Below, piece after piece: positions 54,545-64,000 of a DNA stretch of 64,000 nt. This DNA is from Pseudorasbora parva (Eukaryota > Chordata > Actinopteri > Cypriniformes > Gobionidae), in the NCBI RefSeq assembly GCF_024679245.1, contig NC_090188.1, positions 34,990,951-35,054,950 of the forward strand. The letters are read 5' to 3'. How positions within the stretch are numbered: position 1 is the stretch's first letter; each line of letters opens with the position of its first letter. The position numbers and the translations under genes are program-made. The notes under the pieces are model-generated. The model had not been told where the DNA came from, did not search any database, and saw only the letters and a program-made list of their open reading frames with translations.

Positions 54545-54550
54545 AATAAA
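54545..54550 (+). terminator. prr18: prr18 poly(A) signal
   Basis: AATAAA lies 1.04 kb after the prr18 stop, followed by a T-rich stretch (GTTTTTTGTTCTT). An earlier AATAAA at about 53855 lies inside the MITE and could be an alternative. Confidence 0.5.
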
Positions 54551-55448
54551 ATTGAAAAGACATGTTTTTTGTTCTTATTAGCCTATACTTGAATGATAAA
54601 ATGTAAACAGAAAAAAAGATTATATATAAGATTTGCTAAAATATGCTAGCTACTATTATATGATACCAAGACAACTACAGCATAGTAGTTATATTTGTAT
54701 CATCATCAACATTTTGTCAATGTAAAAGGCAGGGACCACTAAAATCTTACAAGGGATTAAATATTAATTTAATAATTGGATAAAACTTTGAGAACAACAG
54801 GGCCACAATGAACAAAGTGAAATGAATGGGCTATAAGGTATCAAAAGGACCGAGGTTGTGTAAGCTTGCGCTATGGCAACGACCCCTTAAACACACATCA
54901 GACCTAAAAACTCACCACACACGCTTTGAGCTCTTACTGTGGAGACAAGTTTGATGCTACAGCGAAAAATGCTTATAACATATATAGTTATTAAAGTAAC
55001 ACACTGGGTGTTAGCTGTTTAGCCAATGGAGTGATTGAATCTCTTAAAAAAATAGTTGATTGTAGTAAATCAAAGACTTCAGAGAGCAGATTTTTATTGC
55101 TTAACTGGTAAGTTTGTTTTATTTCTAGATGTTATTTTCATTTTCTATTTAATAGTAACTATTTAATAGTAACATCAGAAGTGCTGCTGATGTAATTCAG
55201 AAATGTGAGTAATCTAATTCTTGACATAAAAAAAAAAGTTTAGGTTGTTGACTATCCAAAATCCTTTTAATGTTAATTTTATAATTATAATATTCAAATA
55301 CGTGTATTTTTATAAATTAATTTATTCTCATTTAAGTGAACTGCAAAAAGTTATTTTGATGAAAACTTACTGCACATCTGATAAGTATTTTGTCTATGAT
55401 TTTTGTTACATAGGCCTATTTACATCTTAATAGCTCACTGGTCTGATT
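54551..55448. other. intergenic DNA downstream of prr18
   Basis: This is AT-rich and unique-looking. No gene or clear repeat is seen. Confidence 0.45.
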
Positions 55449-55535
55449 ATGACAATGAAAACTGAAGATGTTTATCATACCAGCTCATTCCCACCTATCC
55501 TGAACTCTTACCAGTCAGCACGGTGTCCAGAAAAG
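55449..55535 (+). CDS. possible first coding exon of an unidentified gene
   Basis: The 29-codon frame begins MTMKTEDVYHTSSFPPILN and ends exactly at a strong donor, AAAAG|GTATGT, in phase 0. The residue composition is protein-like and stands out from the AT-rich flanks. I do not recognise the family and see no partner exon before the retrotransposon cluster at 56.3 kb. In the human region the next gene in this direction is TBXT, but this sequence does not match the TBXT N-terminus I know. It may be chance. Confidence 0.25.
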
Positions 55536-56278
55536 GTATGTGTTAAATGGTACCCAATAGCATGCATTATATTTACCAGAATAAAATACACAAATAACAA
55601 GAAAAAGCTACATTTTCATGCTTATCCATAGTTAATTTGTGGACAGAACATTTTTACAATATTTACTATATTTATTACACCAACTGTTTGAAATAGTTTC
55701 ATATTTTCTGGCATCCATCGTCCAGTTTATGACATATACAGACCTTTTTTAGATTATGTTGGGTAAATACTTGAAATGCTATGCAATGTCCAAAACAAGT
55801 CTTGGTCACACTTTACTATGGGGAACACCTATTAACTATGACTTTTCCCTCAATAAACTCCTAATTAACTTTTTTTATAGTTGGTAGAGTAGTTGCTCTA
55901 GTGGTAGTTTAGGTATTGGTGAGGAATAAGGAATGTAGTATAATGGTAATGCTCAATAAGGCATTAATGATGTAATGAAATCACAATGATGTGATTTAAT
56001 ACTAATAAACAGCCAATATCCGAGAAATGTGCAAGCTAAAAAGCAACAGTTAATAGTGAAAATTAGTCCCCAAACTAAAGTGTCACCAAAGCCTTGTTTC
56101 AAAACGTTGTGGAATATGGTATTCAGACTTCTAGGGACACAATGTGTGTGTGACAATTACAGAACAAATGCAAAATAAAAACAAGATAAATTGAAGAACA
56201 AATTAATATAAATCGGTATATTAATTATTCAAATCCGTTAAGATGCTATTGATTCATGTTGGCATTTATAATGATTGG
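55536..56278. other. intergenic DNA, nothing firm
   Basis: The part around 55800-56110 contains an inverted pair (TCACACTTTACTATGGGGAA near 55806 and CCCAAACTAAAGTGTCACCA near 56068). This may mark a 280-bp MITE that I cannot otherwise support. Confidence 0.35.
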
Positions 56279-56593
56279 TGTGAACTCAAAACACAAAGGA
56301 GAGCTGGATCCAAATGCAGTCATTTTATTAACAAAAAAATTAAACCAATCAAACATGAAAACCAGAGAACACAGGAATGGAATGAGCCCACCAAACATAC
56401 TGCCACGAAGAACAAGACTCGACAAGGAATTCAAGAAATACTTGGGTTTTAAATGCACTAAGGGTAAATGGGAAACAAGATACAGCTGGGAACAATCACA
56501 TAACTAATTAACAAGAAAAACTACAAAGGACTACAAAACATCACAGAGAACAGGAAATAAAATACCACACAAGACCAGGTTGGGACCATGACA
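56279..56593 (-). mobile_element. solo-LTR-like sequence
   Basis: Read on the - strand it starts TGTCATGGTCC and ends TTCACA. An AATAAA sits about 60 bp before the end, as in an LTR R region. No flanking 5-bp duplication and no internal region are found. Confidence 0.5.
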
Positions 56594-57609
56594 GCATTTT
56601 TTAAGATTGACTTTCTTTAAATAAAAATTTTTCATTTTTATATTTTTGTAAAATAAATTATATATAAATTAAATATATATATAAATTAAAAGGTAGAAGT
56701 TCTTTTGTAAAAAAAACTAAATCTTAAAAAAACTTGAAAAAGTTTGTATTGCTCCTTAGATAATCAAGCCACATTTCTGCATTTGTCAATTCGGTCCATG
56801 CATGAGGTGTTGACTGGGTTCAGTGACTGTAATCAGCGTCATCTCTGAACATTATAAAACCCCATTCCTTTGTGCCCTCATCCCCATCCATGGAAAATAG
56901 TAGAACAGGGAAAGTACAAATTAACAACTGCTGTATTGGTCACCCTGGTTACAACTATCAACACAGTCCCCAGGTCAACTTCACAAGTCCTTTTCAATAG
57001 TCCAAAGACCTTATTCTTTCCACAAACCTTTGCATATTCATTACCCCATTATGTTAGATCCTTTGTACCATAGTTCAGTGTTCTTTTTTTCTGTCCCAGT
57101 TCGCCCTTACAGGTTGTTATTGTGGGGAAAATGAACATTCTTAATAGGAGTGAACTGCGCATGGGTTCATGTTTGACCATTTCCAACATACGAGTCTGAT
57201 AGTGTGAGATTGGGCTGTGGAAGCACTGAGATATATTTTTTTAAACCCTAGGCCTATCTAGAGATGAGAACAGAAATACTGTAACTTTACCAATTTGAAT
57301 GTGCGTAGATCATCATAATGTTTTTACTTTAACCCAATTACTAGACCAAGTTCACCCCATTAGGCCTACTGATTTTCGAGCGTGCATTTTTTATGACGAT
57401 TTCATGGATGTTTGTTTTTGCTACTTTTTAATCTCACAATACTGACTTTCTCATAATTGTGAGAATATATAAGAATTCTCAGTGGAAAAATGTCACAACT
57501 GCGAGTTATAAATCGACAATAGTGAAAACTTGCAATTAGCCCATATTTTATATTTTACAATATTTTAGTTGTGAGAAAATTTGCAATTACCTGTTTAATT
57601 TTTTATTTC
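56594..57609. other. intergenic DNA, nothing recognised
   Basis: This is AT-rich sequence without supported features. Confidence 0.45.
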
Positions 57610-58104
57610 ATGGCTCTGTAATGGTTTAACCTAAGAAGTGCACACAAACAAGGTGACTGACTAAACACAGCTGAACTAAATTAACTTATGACAGTGATCG
57701 TGGAAACAAAGGGGTGGCAGGGAACTGAACAAATGAACAAAGCAAAGACAAGTAAAACAGAAATAACCCTGACATTAATCCCCCCACCTGGAAGGGTTGA
57801 CCTTGCGCCACCCTGGAGTCCTGGAGGTCACAAGAAAATTATTCATGGCCACCCACATGGAGGTGAATGCAGGATCCGCCACCTTTGCTTCCAGGTCAAT
57901 ACTGTTTGATACCAGCTTGCATTTGGATACCAGCTTCCGGTCGCTGGTGACCTGGCTGGGATGTTCCCAATGGGCTGGTATGTGGAGGGTGCAGGTTTAG
58001 GGTGAACTGTGCCTACATGCTTTCAGATAGGGACTGAATGATGATTGTGATTGTCCTTAAAAACATCAACAACGAAATCAGAACCATTTAAACAGAGGAC
58101 ATAA

Positions 58105-58311
58105 TTAATCAAGTCTGTTATGGACATATAGCAAGTGTACTAAGTCATCATCCAGTCCCATCCGAAAGCAGGCATTGACCTTCGCATTACTCCAGCTCAT
58201 CTGATAGGAATATTCAAGGAATTCCTCCACATACCACTCCAGAGGTCGACCATCCTGCAGGATATTGAGGAGATGATCCTCAGCCATGTGCTTTGCAGTA
58301 GGTCCAGTCAT
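58105..58311 (-). pseudogene. gag-like fragment of the LTR remnant
   Basis: The 68-codon frame contains a gag-type block (GRPLEWYVEEFLEYSYQM, then NACFRMGLDDDLVHLL) of the kind seen in fish LTR retrotransposons. It is cut off at both sides by internal deletion, with no downstream pol. It is assigned by motif memory only. Confidence 0.5.
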
Positions 58312-58510
58312 CTGTAACAGGGTGGTTATCTAAGAACAAACTGAAGAATAAGAAGATTAAATCAAAAACTTGAATTAAGATGTTCCAGAACAGGCAGACA
58401 GGAACGGAAACACATGCTAACACAACAGTGACTGGACAAAGAGTGAAGGCAAGGGTGCAACTTAAGTAGTGAACACAAACAAGGTAATTGACTAAACACT
58501 GGTGAACTAA

Positions 58511-59138
58511 GGTCCCGTCCACACAGAGACTCGTTTAGCTCAATACATATAAATGTTGTACTGTATTAGCATTTGGTCCACACAGATCCGGCATTTTGGA
58601 AGCATGAATCTCATGTATTTTTTGAAACTGGGTCCCAGAGTGGATAAATCTCAAAACAACATTTTTGCATTTTTGTGTGTACCTCCAAGCCATATATGTT
58701 GTGAAACGGTAATGCCATCACACTATGTCCGGCACGGTGAAAGACTAAAGGGATACAACAGGCACTGGGCAGGTGCACATCAATATTGCGTCATTTAATT
58801 TCTTTATTTGTATTATTGTAAGGGTAGGTTTAGGGCTGGGGGAGTTGCAGGCATTAATAAAACATCTGTTAAGTAGCAAATGTATTTATTGTAATTTTAT
58901 CATGAGATTTTCCCTCACTTCCTACCACTGCTACCCCTTCTAGCCACAACTCTTCTCTAAAAACTCTGTTTTTAGTGTATTTATGTGGCAGAATTACAGC
59001 GACACACACTGGTCTGGCATGTATACTAAATCGTTTTGAGTCGGTTTTAGTGATCTTGTGTATACACAGATATTTCTTGAAACAAGGTTGGAAAAAAAGA
59101 TTGAATTGAGAAAGCACTGGCTTCGTGTGGACGAGGCC
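58511..59138. mobile_element. Harbinger-like MITE inside the LTR
   Basis: The left end is GGTCCCGTCCACACAGAG and the right end CTTCGTGTGGACGAGGCC, imperfect inverted complements. TAA flanks both sides (58508-58510 and 59139-59141). The sister LTR at 57680-57700 shows the uninterrupted site. A 3-bp TAA duplication fits the TWA target of PIF/Harbinger. Confidence 0.75.
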
Positions 59139-59359
59139 TAAATGAACTCATAATGAAAGTGACCATGGAAACAAAGGGGAACCGGGAAACTAAACAAAGG
59201 AACAAATCAAACACAATCAAAACAGACATAACCCTGACATGCGGAAGAAAGCAATACAAGCAATAATAAAGTCACAAGCAATAATAAAGCAGAGACAATA
59301 TTTATTTTTCCAGACAGTAAATCATGCGAAAATAATCTGGGATAATACAGTAAAGCCTA

Positions 59360-62230
59360 AGGGTATTTTTGGGAGGGCATTTAAACATTAGAAGCCTGTA
59401 TCCAAAATGTGAAGAAATCAGAATTTTGCTAATTGGTTCCAATCTTGATTATTTGTGTCTAGGTGAAACATGGTTGCATGATACAATTCCTACCTCAATG
59501 ATAGATGTGCCTGGATATAAGTGCTATAGAAAGAACAGGGTAACTGGTAGAGGAGGAGGAGTACTGGTTTACATTACTGGTTTACATTAGAGACTCCTTT
59601 AATACCAAGGAAGTACAATTAGATGAATCTATATCAACTGAAAGTCTATGTGTTATTGTGGTTTTATCTTCACGATGTTTAACATTCTTGTGGTGTATAA
59701 TCCACCATCTAGTTGCCTAGAAACCTTTTATCAAAATTTGGAAAAAAATCTTAAAACTTTTAAACCAAAGAGTGAGATGCTTATTTATGGAAATACTAAT
59801 GTTAATTGGTTAAATAAATCCAGTAGGAAACGACTTAAAGAACTAACATCAAAATATGACTTTCATCAATTTGTAAATGGACCCACTCGCTTGACAAAAA
59901 CATTGCAGACAGCAATAGATTTAGCTTTCTCAAATAAGCCGGAAAGAGTATTAAAAACTTACAATTTGGTGTGTGGCCTATAAGACCATAACATGATATT
60001 AATTTCTAGAAAACTCTCAAAAAAACGTCTAAATTAATATAAATATGACCGGAAAGATACCAAGTTAATAATCCTTTGCAAAGATCTTATTAAATTTGAG
60101 AAAGAGTTAGCAAACATTAATTGGGATGAAGTCTCCAAACATAGTCAAGTAAACGAGTGTTGTGATATATTTACTTCTACATTGAGTAATATTCTGAATA
60201 AGTTCTTAAAACAATGTAAAAGGCCACAGAGAAAAGTACAACTTCCATGGGTAAGTGATACAGTTCGACAGTTGATTAAAAAAGAGATTTTTCTCTAAAA
60301 ACCTATCTTAAAACCAGATATGACACAGATCTGATGTTATTTAAAGGCAACGAAATCAAGTAAAGAATTGCGTAACTTAAAAGCAAATTATTATATGAAC
60401 ATTTTAACTGAAGCTAAAGGAAATTGTAAAACAATGTGGAAACAAATTAACAGTCTAATTAAACCTAATGTAAATACAAATCATTTGACTGAACTAAATT
60501 GTGAAGGAAAAAACATAGCAGATCCTGTCCAAATTGCTGATGCTTTTAATATTTTTTTTTATTGAATCAGTACAAGATCTTGCTTCTAATTTTTTAGACG
60601 AAGAGGTTAATTTAAACACATTGTCATCAGCAAATGAGAATACCTTTAAAATTAGAGAAGTGGATCAGGCAGTGGTACTGAAAGCTATTTCAGACCTGAA
60701 TATTAATTTATTCAAATACAATTACAACATAGATGCAACTTTTCTTAAAAAATATTCTCAAAATTTAATTTTACCTTTGACCCACATTATAAATGTCTCT
60801 ATTAGAACTGGAATATTTCCAGATGCTTGGAAAAAAGCACTTGTTAAACCCATCCTTAAGTCCGGGGATACCACAGATGTTAGTAACTATAGACCAATAA
60901 GTCTGGTTCCGGCAATGTCAAAAATAACAGAAAAAATAGTTTCAGGACAGCTAACCCAATATTTAGAAACAAATCAGTATATCCACCCTCAACAGTATGG
61001 TTTCAGACAGAACCATTCCACTGAATCAGCAATCTGCGCATTATTGGAAAATGTTGTGCAGCCGCTTGATCGAGTAAACATCGTGGGTGTAGTATTCCTG
61101 GACTTAAAGAGGGCATTCGACACCGTAAACCACAGCCATCTTATCTCAAGACTGTCCTCGTATAATATGTCACGCCAGACATTATTATGGTTTGCGTCAT
61201 ATTTACAGTCGCGAACAATGTGTGGTGATTGATCATGTAAAATCTGCCCCTTGTAAAATTAAGACCGGAATCCCTCAGGGAACCATACTGGGGCCTGTCC
61301 TCTTCAGCCTGTATGTGAACGAGCTGCCAGAAGTGTGTCCTGAAGTTGGCCTTCAGATGTATGCTGATGACACAGTGGTTTATGTGTCCGGTAAAAGCCC
61401 TGTTGTTATTGGCAATACACTGACTAAAAGTCTTGAGAAAGTATCTAATTGGCTTAAAAAATCATGTTTAACACTTAATCTGAGGAAAACGAAATCTATG
61501 TGTTTTTCTATAAAAAGAACACGGATAACAAATGATCTTAACATAAAAATAAATGGTGAACTTATTGATCAGGTAGAACAAGAAAAATATTTAGGAGTAA
61601 TTTTAGATTCTCAGCTAAATTTTAAAAGTCATATTAAAAAGATTTCAAGAAAAATGAAAACAGAATGTTTCAGAATGATCAGGAGCATTTGACATTTGAA
61701 TGTGCACATGTGTTTCTGAACGCTATGATCCTGTCTCACCTGTCATATTGTACCATTGTTTGGTCCCTGACTAGCCAAACTACTCTAAAGCCTATTGAGA
61801 GGCTTTATAACCGTGCCCTAAAAATTTTAGATAACAAGCCTATTCGATTTCACCATTGTTACATTTTAAGTAAACAGAAACTCTTAAATTTTGTTCATTT
61901 TGTCAATCTTAGACGCATAACATTGTTTTTTAAATGTTTGACTGGATTAGCACCTGAGCCATTGTGTAAATTTGTCAACAGATTAGAATTTTCTCGATCA
62001 ACAAGAGCTGCTACATGTGGAGACTGTAAAGTTCCCTTTTGTAAAACATATTTTGCGCAAAAAGTTTTTTCTGTGAAAGGAGCCAATCTGTGGAATTGGC
62101 TTCCAACACACATAAAAATTTTAACAAAACTGTCTGCCTTTAAAAAAGTTACAAAAACTTGGTTATTACAGCAGCAGAAGTGTAATCATGCCATATGAGG
62201 GGAGTATGTGAAATGTGACCTGTGTGAGTT
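59360..62230 (+). mobile_element. APE-type LINE, frameshifted and inactive
   Basis: In order there are endonuclease pieces (NIRSLYPKCEEI and LCLGETWL at 59380-59490, RGGGVLVY at about 59550; then 59648-59983), a broken linker (60368-60565), and a reverse transcriptase spread over three overlapping frames (60534-61232, 61192-61692, 61665-62198). RT motifs seen are NYRPISLVP, FLDLKRAFDTVNH, TGIPQGTILGPVLF and MYADDTVVY, which retains the catalytic YADD. The 5' end is missing, since the endonuclease starts without upstream sequence. The clade is Jockey/CR1/I-like and not resolved further. Confidence 0.9.
60534..62198 (+). pseudogene. reverse transcriptase of the + strand LINE, two frameshifts
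   Basis: The protein runs through three frames. The first carries the NYRPISL block and motif A aspartate (LDLKRAFDTVNH) and ends with LLWFASYLQSRT. The second resumes at SREQCVVIDH with GIPQGTILGP and YADD. The third carries the C-terminal region (LSYCTIVWS to NLWNWLPTHIK). The changes fall near 61200 and 61675. The catalytic residues survive, so the shifts are probably late or could be assembly errors. Confidence 0.85.
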
Positions 62231-62448
62231 TAAAGACATGTGTTTATCTGATACATTTACATTTACATTTACATTTATGCATTTAGCAGACGCTTTTATC
62301 CAAAGCGACTTACAACTCAGGAGAACAGGAAGCGATCCGTCAAGAAGAGGCAACGAAACACAAAAAGCGCCCTAAATACTAAGATTTGTACACTGCTTAG
62401 AGTAGCAAAGACCAGAAAAGGAAAGAAGAAAGGAGAAATAGATGGGGA

Positions 62449-62472
62449 ATTTTTTTTTTTTTTTTTTTTTTT
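62449..62472. repeat. T run (A run on the L2 coding strand)
   Basis: This is a homopolymer of about 23 T directly after the L2 stop codon on the - strand. Confidence 0.9.
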
Positions 62473-64000
62473 AATGTAAGATTAAGTGCTCATGGAAGAG
62501 ATGAGTTTTTACCTGTCTTTTAAACGAAGTGAGTGATTCTGTTGTGCGTATGGAGGACGGAAGATCGTTCCACCAACCCGGAACAATGAAAGAAAAAGTT
62601 CGAGAGAGGGATTTCATGCCTCTCTGTGATGGTACCACAAGCCTTCGCTCATTAGCTGAGCGAAGGCTTCTGGTGGGTGTGTAGACGCGTAGGAGTGAGT
62701 CGAAGTATGCGGGTGCTGCGCTTGTGGAAGATCCATAAGCAAGAGTCAGGGCTTTGAATTTGATCCGGGCAGCTAGTGGTAGCCAATGCAGAGAGATGAA
62801 TAGAGGTGTGACATGAGCCCTTTTGGGCTCATTGAATACAAGACGTGCTGCAGCGTTCTGGATCATTTGCAACGGTTTGATTGCACAAGATGGAAGTCCA
62901 GCCAGAAGCGCGTTGCAATAGTCAAGTCTAGAAATGACCAGGGCTTGGACAAGAAGCTGTGTTGCATGCTCCGTAAGGAACGGTCTGATTTTCCTGATAT
63001 TGTGCAATGCAAACCTGCATGACCGAGCCGTCTTCGAGATGTGGTCTTTGAAGGACAGCTGGTCATCAAAGATTACTCCAAGATTTCTGACCGACCCCGA
63101 AGGAGTAATCAGAGATGAACCTAGCTGGATGGTAAAATCGTGTTGTATGGTGGGGTTAGCAGGGAAAACAAGCAGCTCAGTCTTTGCTAGATTGAGCTGC
63201 AGGTGATGTTTTTTCATCCATGCCGAGATGTCCGCCAGACAGTTTGAGATTCGTGCAGCTACTGTGGGATCATCTGGTTGAAATGAGAGGTAGAGCTGTG
63301 TGTCATCAGCATAGCAATGATAAGAGAGACCATGTGCCTGAATGATGGGTCCCAGTGATGTAGTGTAAATGGAGAAGAGGAGAGGTCCAAGCACTGAGCC
63401 CTGAGGAACCCCCGTGGTCAGTTGATGTGTTTCGGATACCTCTCCTCTCCAGGCAACCTTAAAAGACCTACCTGTGAGATAGGACTCAAACCAGTGGAGT
63501 GGAGTCCCTGAGATGCCCAGTGATGAGAGGGTGGACAGAAGAATCTGATGATTCACAGTGTCAAAGGCAGCAGACAGATCAAGGAGGATGAGGACTGATG
63601 ATTTGGATGCAGCTTTAGCCAGCCGCAGGGCTTCAGTAACTGACAGTAATGCCGTCTCAGTTGAGTGGCCCTTTTTGAAGCCTGACTGGTTTACGTCCAG
63701 TTGATTAGTCTGTGAGAGGAAAGATGAGACCTGGTTGAAAACAACTCTTTCAAGTGTTTTCGCAATGAATGGTAGGAGAGAAACAGGTCTGTAGTTCTCT
63801 ACAAGTGATGTGTCTAATGTGGGTTTTTTAAGCAGTGGGGTTACCCGAGCCTGCTTGAATGTGGTGGGGAAGATGCCGGTGGAGAGAGATGTGTTGATGA
63901 TGTGTGTGAGTGCTGGTAAGAGTGTAGGGGAGATGGCTTGTAGGAGATGTGAGGGGATGGGATCTAGAGGGCAGGTAGTGGGATGGCTGGAGAGGAGAAG
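62471..64000 (-). CDS. L2-type reverse transcriptase, partial, uninterrupted
   Basis: The frame is open for 509 codons from the window edge to TAA at 62471-62473, with no stop or frameshift. The RT motifs in order are TFKQARVTPLLKKP, NYRPVSLLPFIAKTLERVVF, GFKKGHSTETALL, LLDLSAAFDTVNHQ (motif A), TGVPQGSVLGPLLFSIYTTS, HCYADDTQLYLS (catalytic YADD) and NLGVIFDDQLSFKDHI. The C-terminal end is PGWWNDLPSSIR, then SFKRQVKTHLF. This pattern is typical of the L2 clade of teleost LINEs. The intact frame suggests a recent insertion. An internal ATG at 63556 is not the true start. Confidence 0.93.
   Translation of the reverse strand, partial: LLLSSHPTTCPLDPIPSHLLQAISPTLLPALTHIINTSLSTGIFPTTFKQARVTPLLKKPTLDTSLVENYRPVSLLPFIAKTLERVVFNQVSSFLSQTNQLDVNQSGFKKGHSTETALLSVTEALRLAKAASKSSVLILLDLSAAFDTVNHQILLSTLSSLGISGTPLHWFESYLTGRSFKVAWRGEVSETHQLTTGVPQGSVLGPLLFSIYTTSLGPIIQAHGLSYHCYADDTQLYLSFQPDDPTVAARISNCLADISAWMKKHHLQLNLAKTELLVFPANPTIQHDFTIQLGSSLITPSGSVRNLGVIFDDQLSFKDHISKTARSCRFALHNIRKIRPFLTEHATQLLVQALVISRLDYCNALLAGLPSCAIKPLQMIQNAAARLVFNEPKRAHVTPLFISLHWLPLAARIKFKALTLAYGSSTSAAPAYFDSLLRVYTPTRSLRSANERRLVVPSQRGMKSLSRTFSFIVPGWWNDLPSSIRTTESLTSFKRQVKTHLFHEHLILH

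Larger units (their letters stand above)
57610..59239 (-). mobile_element. gutted LTR retrotransposon remnant
   Basis: Two similar LTR pieces begin TGTCAGGGTTAT on the - strand: one starting at 59239 (5' side, running to about 58320, split by a MITE) and one starting at 57774 (3' side, truncated near 57610). A purine tract precedes the second (the complement of TTAATCCCCCCACC, 57775-57788). Only about 550 bp of interior remain. It includes a gag-like fragment at 58105-58311 (RPLEWYVEEFLEYSYQMSW). Protease, RT and integrase are absent. It cannot be active. Confidence 0.7.
62255..64000 (-). mobile_element. L2-type LINE, 3' part, open frame to the window end
   Basis: Transcribed right to left. 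The reverse transcriptase frame lies at 62471-64000, followed by a 3' UTR with an A-run (the complement of the T run at 62450-62470). The tail GGATAAAAGCGTCTGC...AAATGCATAAATG ends in ATGTAAATGTAAATG repeats at 62255. Its 3' end abuts the 3' end of the + strand LINE. The 5' part, including the endonuclease, is beyond the window. Confidence 0.9.

Overview
This is nuclear DNA from a bony fish, most likely a cyprinid-type teleost. The reasons are a split, spliceosomal gene with GT/AG introns, long CA/GT, TA and AAAG microsatellites, and a dense load of teleost-type transposons: hAT, Tc1/mariner, Harbinger-like and TTAA-ended MITEs, tRNA-derived SINEs, an L2 LINE and an LTR remnant. Only two genes are convincing. 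Both lie on the + strand, in the order and orientation I recall for the human 6q27 block SFT2D1-PRR18. 

Layout: 1-7640 is upstream intergenic DNA (a TTAA-ended foldback MITE, an unidentified protein-like relic, a decayed Tc1 copy, microsatellites and a SINE). 7640-7931 is the TATA-less promoter and 5' leader of sft2d1. 7932-49406 is sft2d1: eight coding exons totalling 486 nt spread over 41.5 kb, encoding a 161-residue four-pass SFT2-family membrane protein. Its introns, above all intron 6 (11.5 kb) and intron 7 (14.0 kb), are swollen by nested transposons. 49407-49560 is the sft2d1 3' UTR. 49560-52540 is intergenic and holds a Tc1-like copy with doubled ends. 52545-54550 is prr18, with a TATA promoter, a single 254-codon coding exon and a 3' UTR carrying a MITE. 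54550-64000 is intergenic: a possible lone exon at 55449, a solo-LTR-like piece, a gutted LTR retrotransposon on the - strand, a frameshifted APE-type LINE on the + strand and, tail-to-tail with it, an L2-type LINE on the - strand whose reading frame stays open to the window end. 

The two genes do not form an operon; they are independent vertebrate genes kept in conserved synteny. The most informative content is the transposon stratigraphy. Four hAT insertions are delimited or strongly suggested by perfect 8-bp target duplications. Two of these have overlapping target sites, and one is the innermost of three nested elements. Two Harbinger-type insertions sit in repeats that have an uninterrupted related copy elsewhere in the window, so the empty site can be read directly. 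Two long inverted-repeat elements are interlocked (order A-B-A'-B'). The SINEs share their 3' tail with the L2 LINE in the same window, which indicates the enzyme family that mobilised them. I found no evidence of a new biological system; the unusual content is structural.
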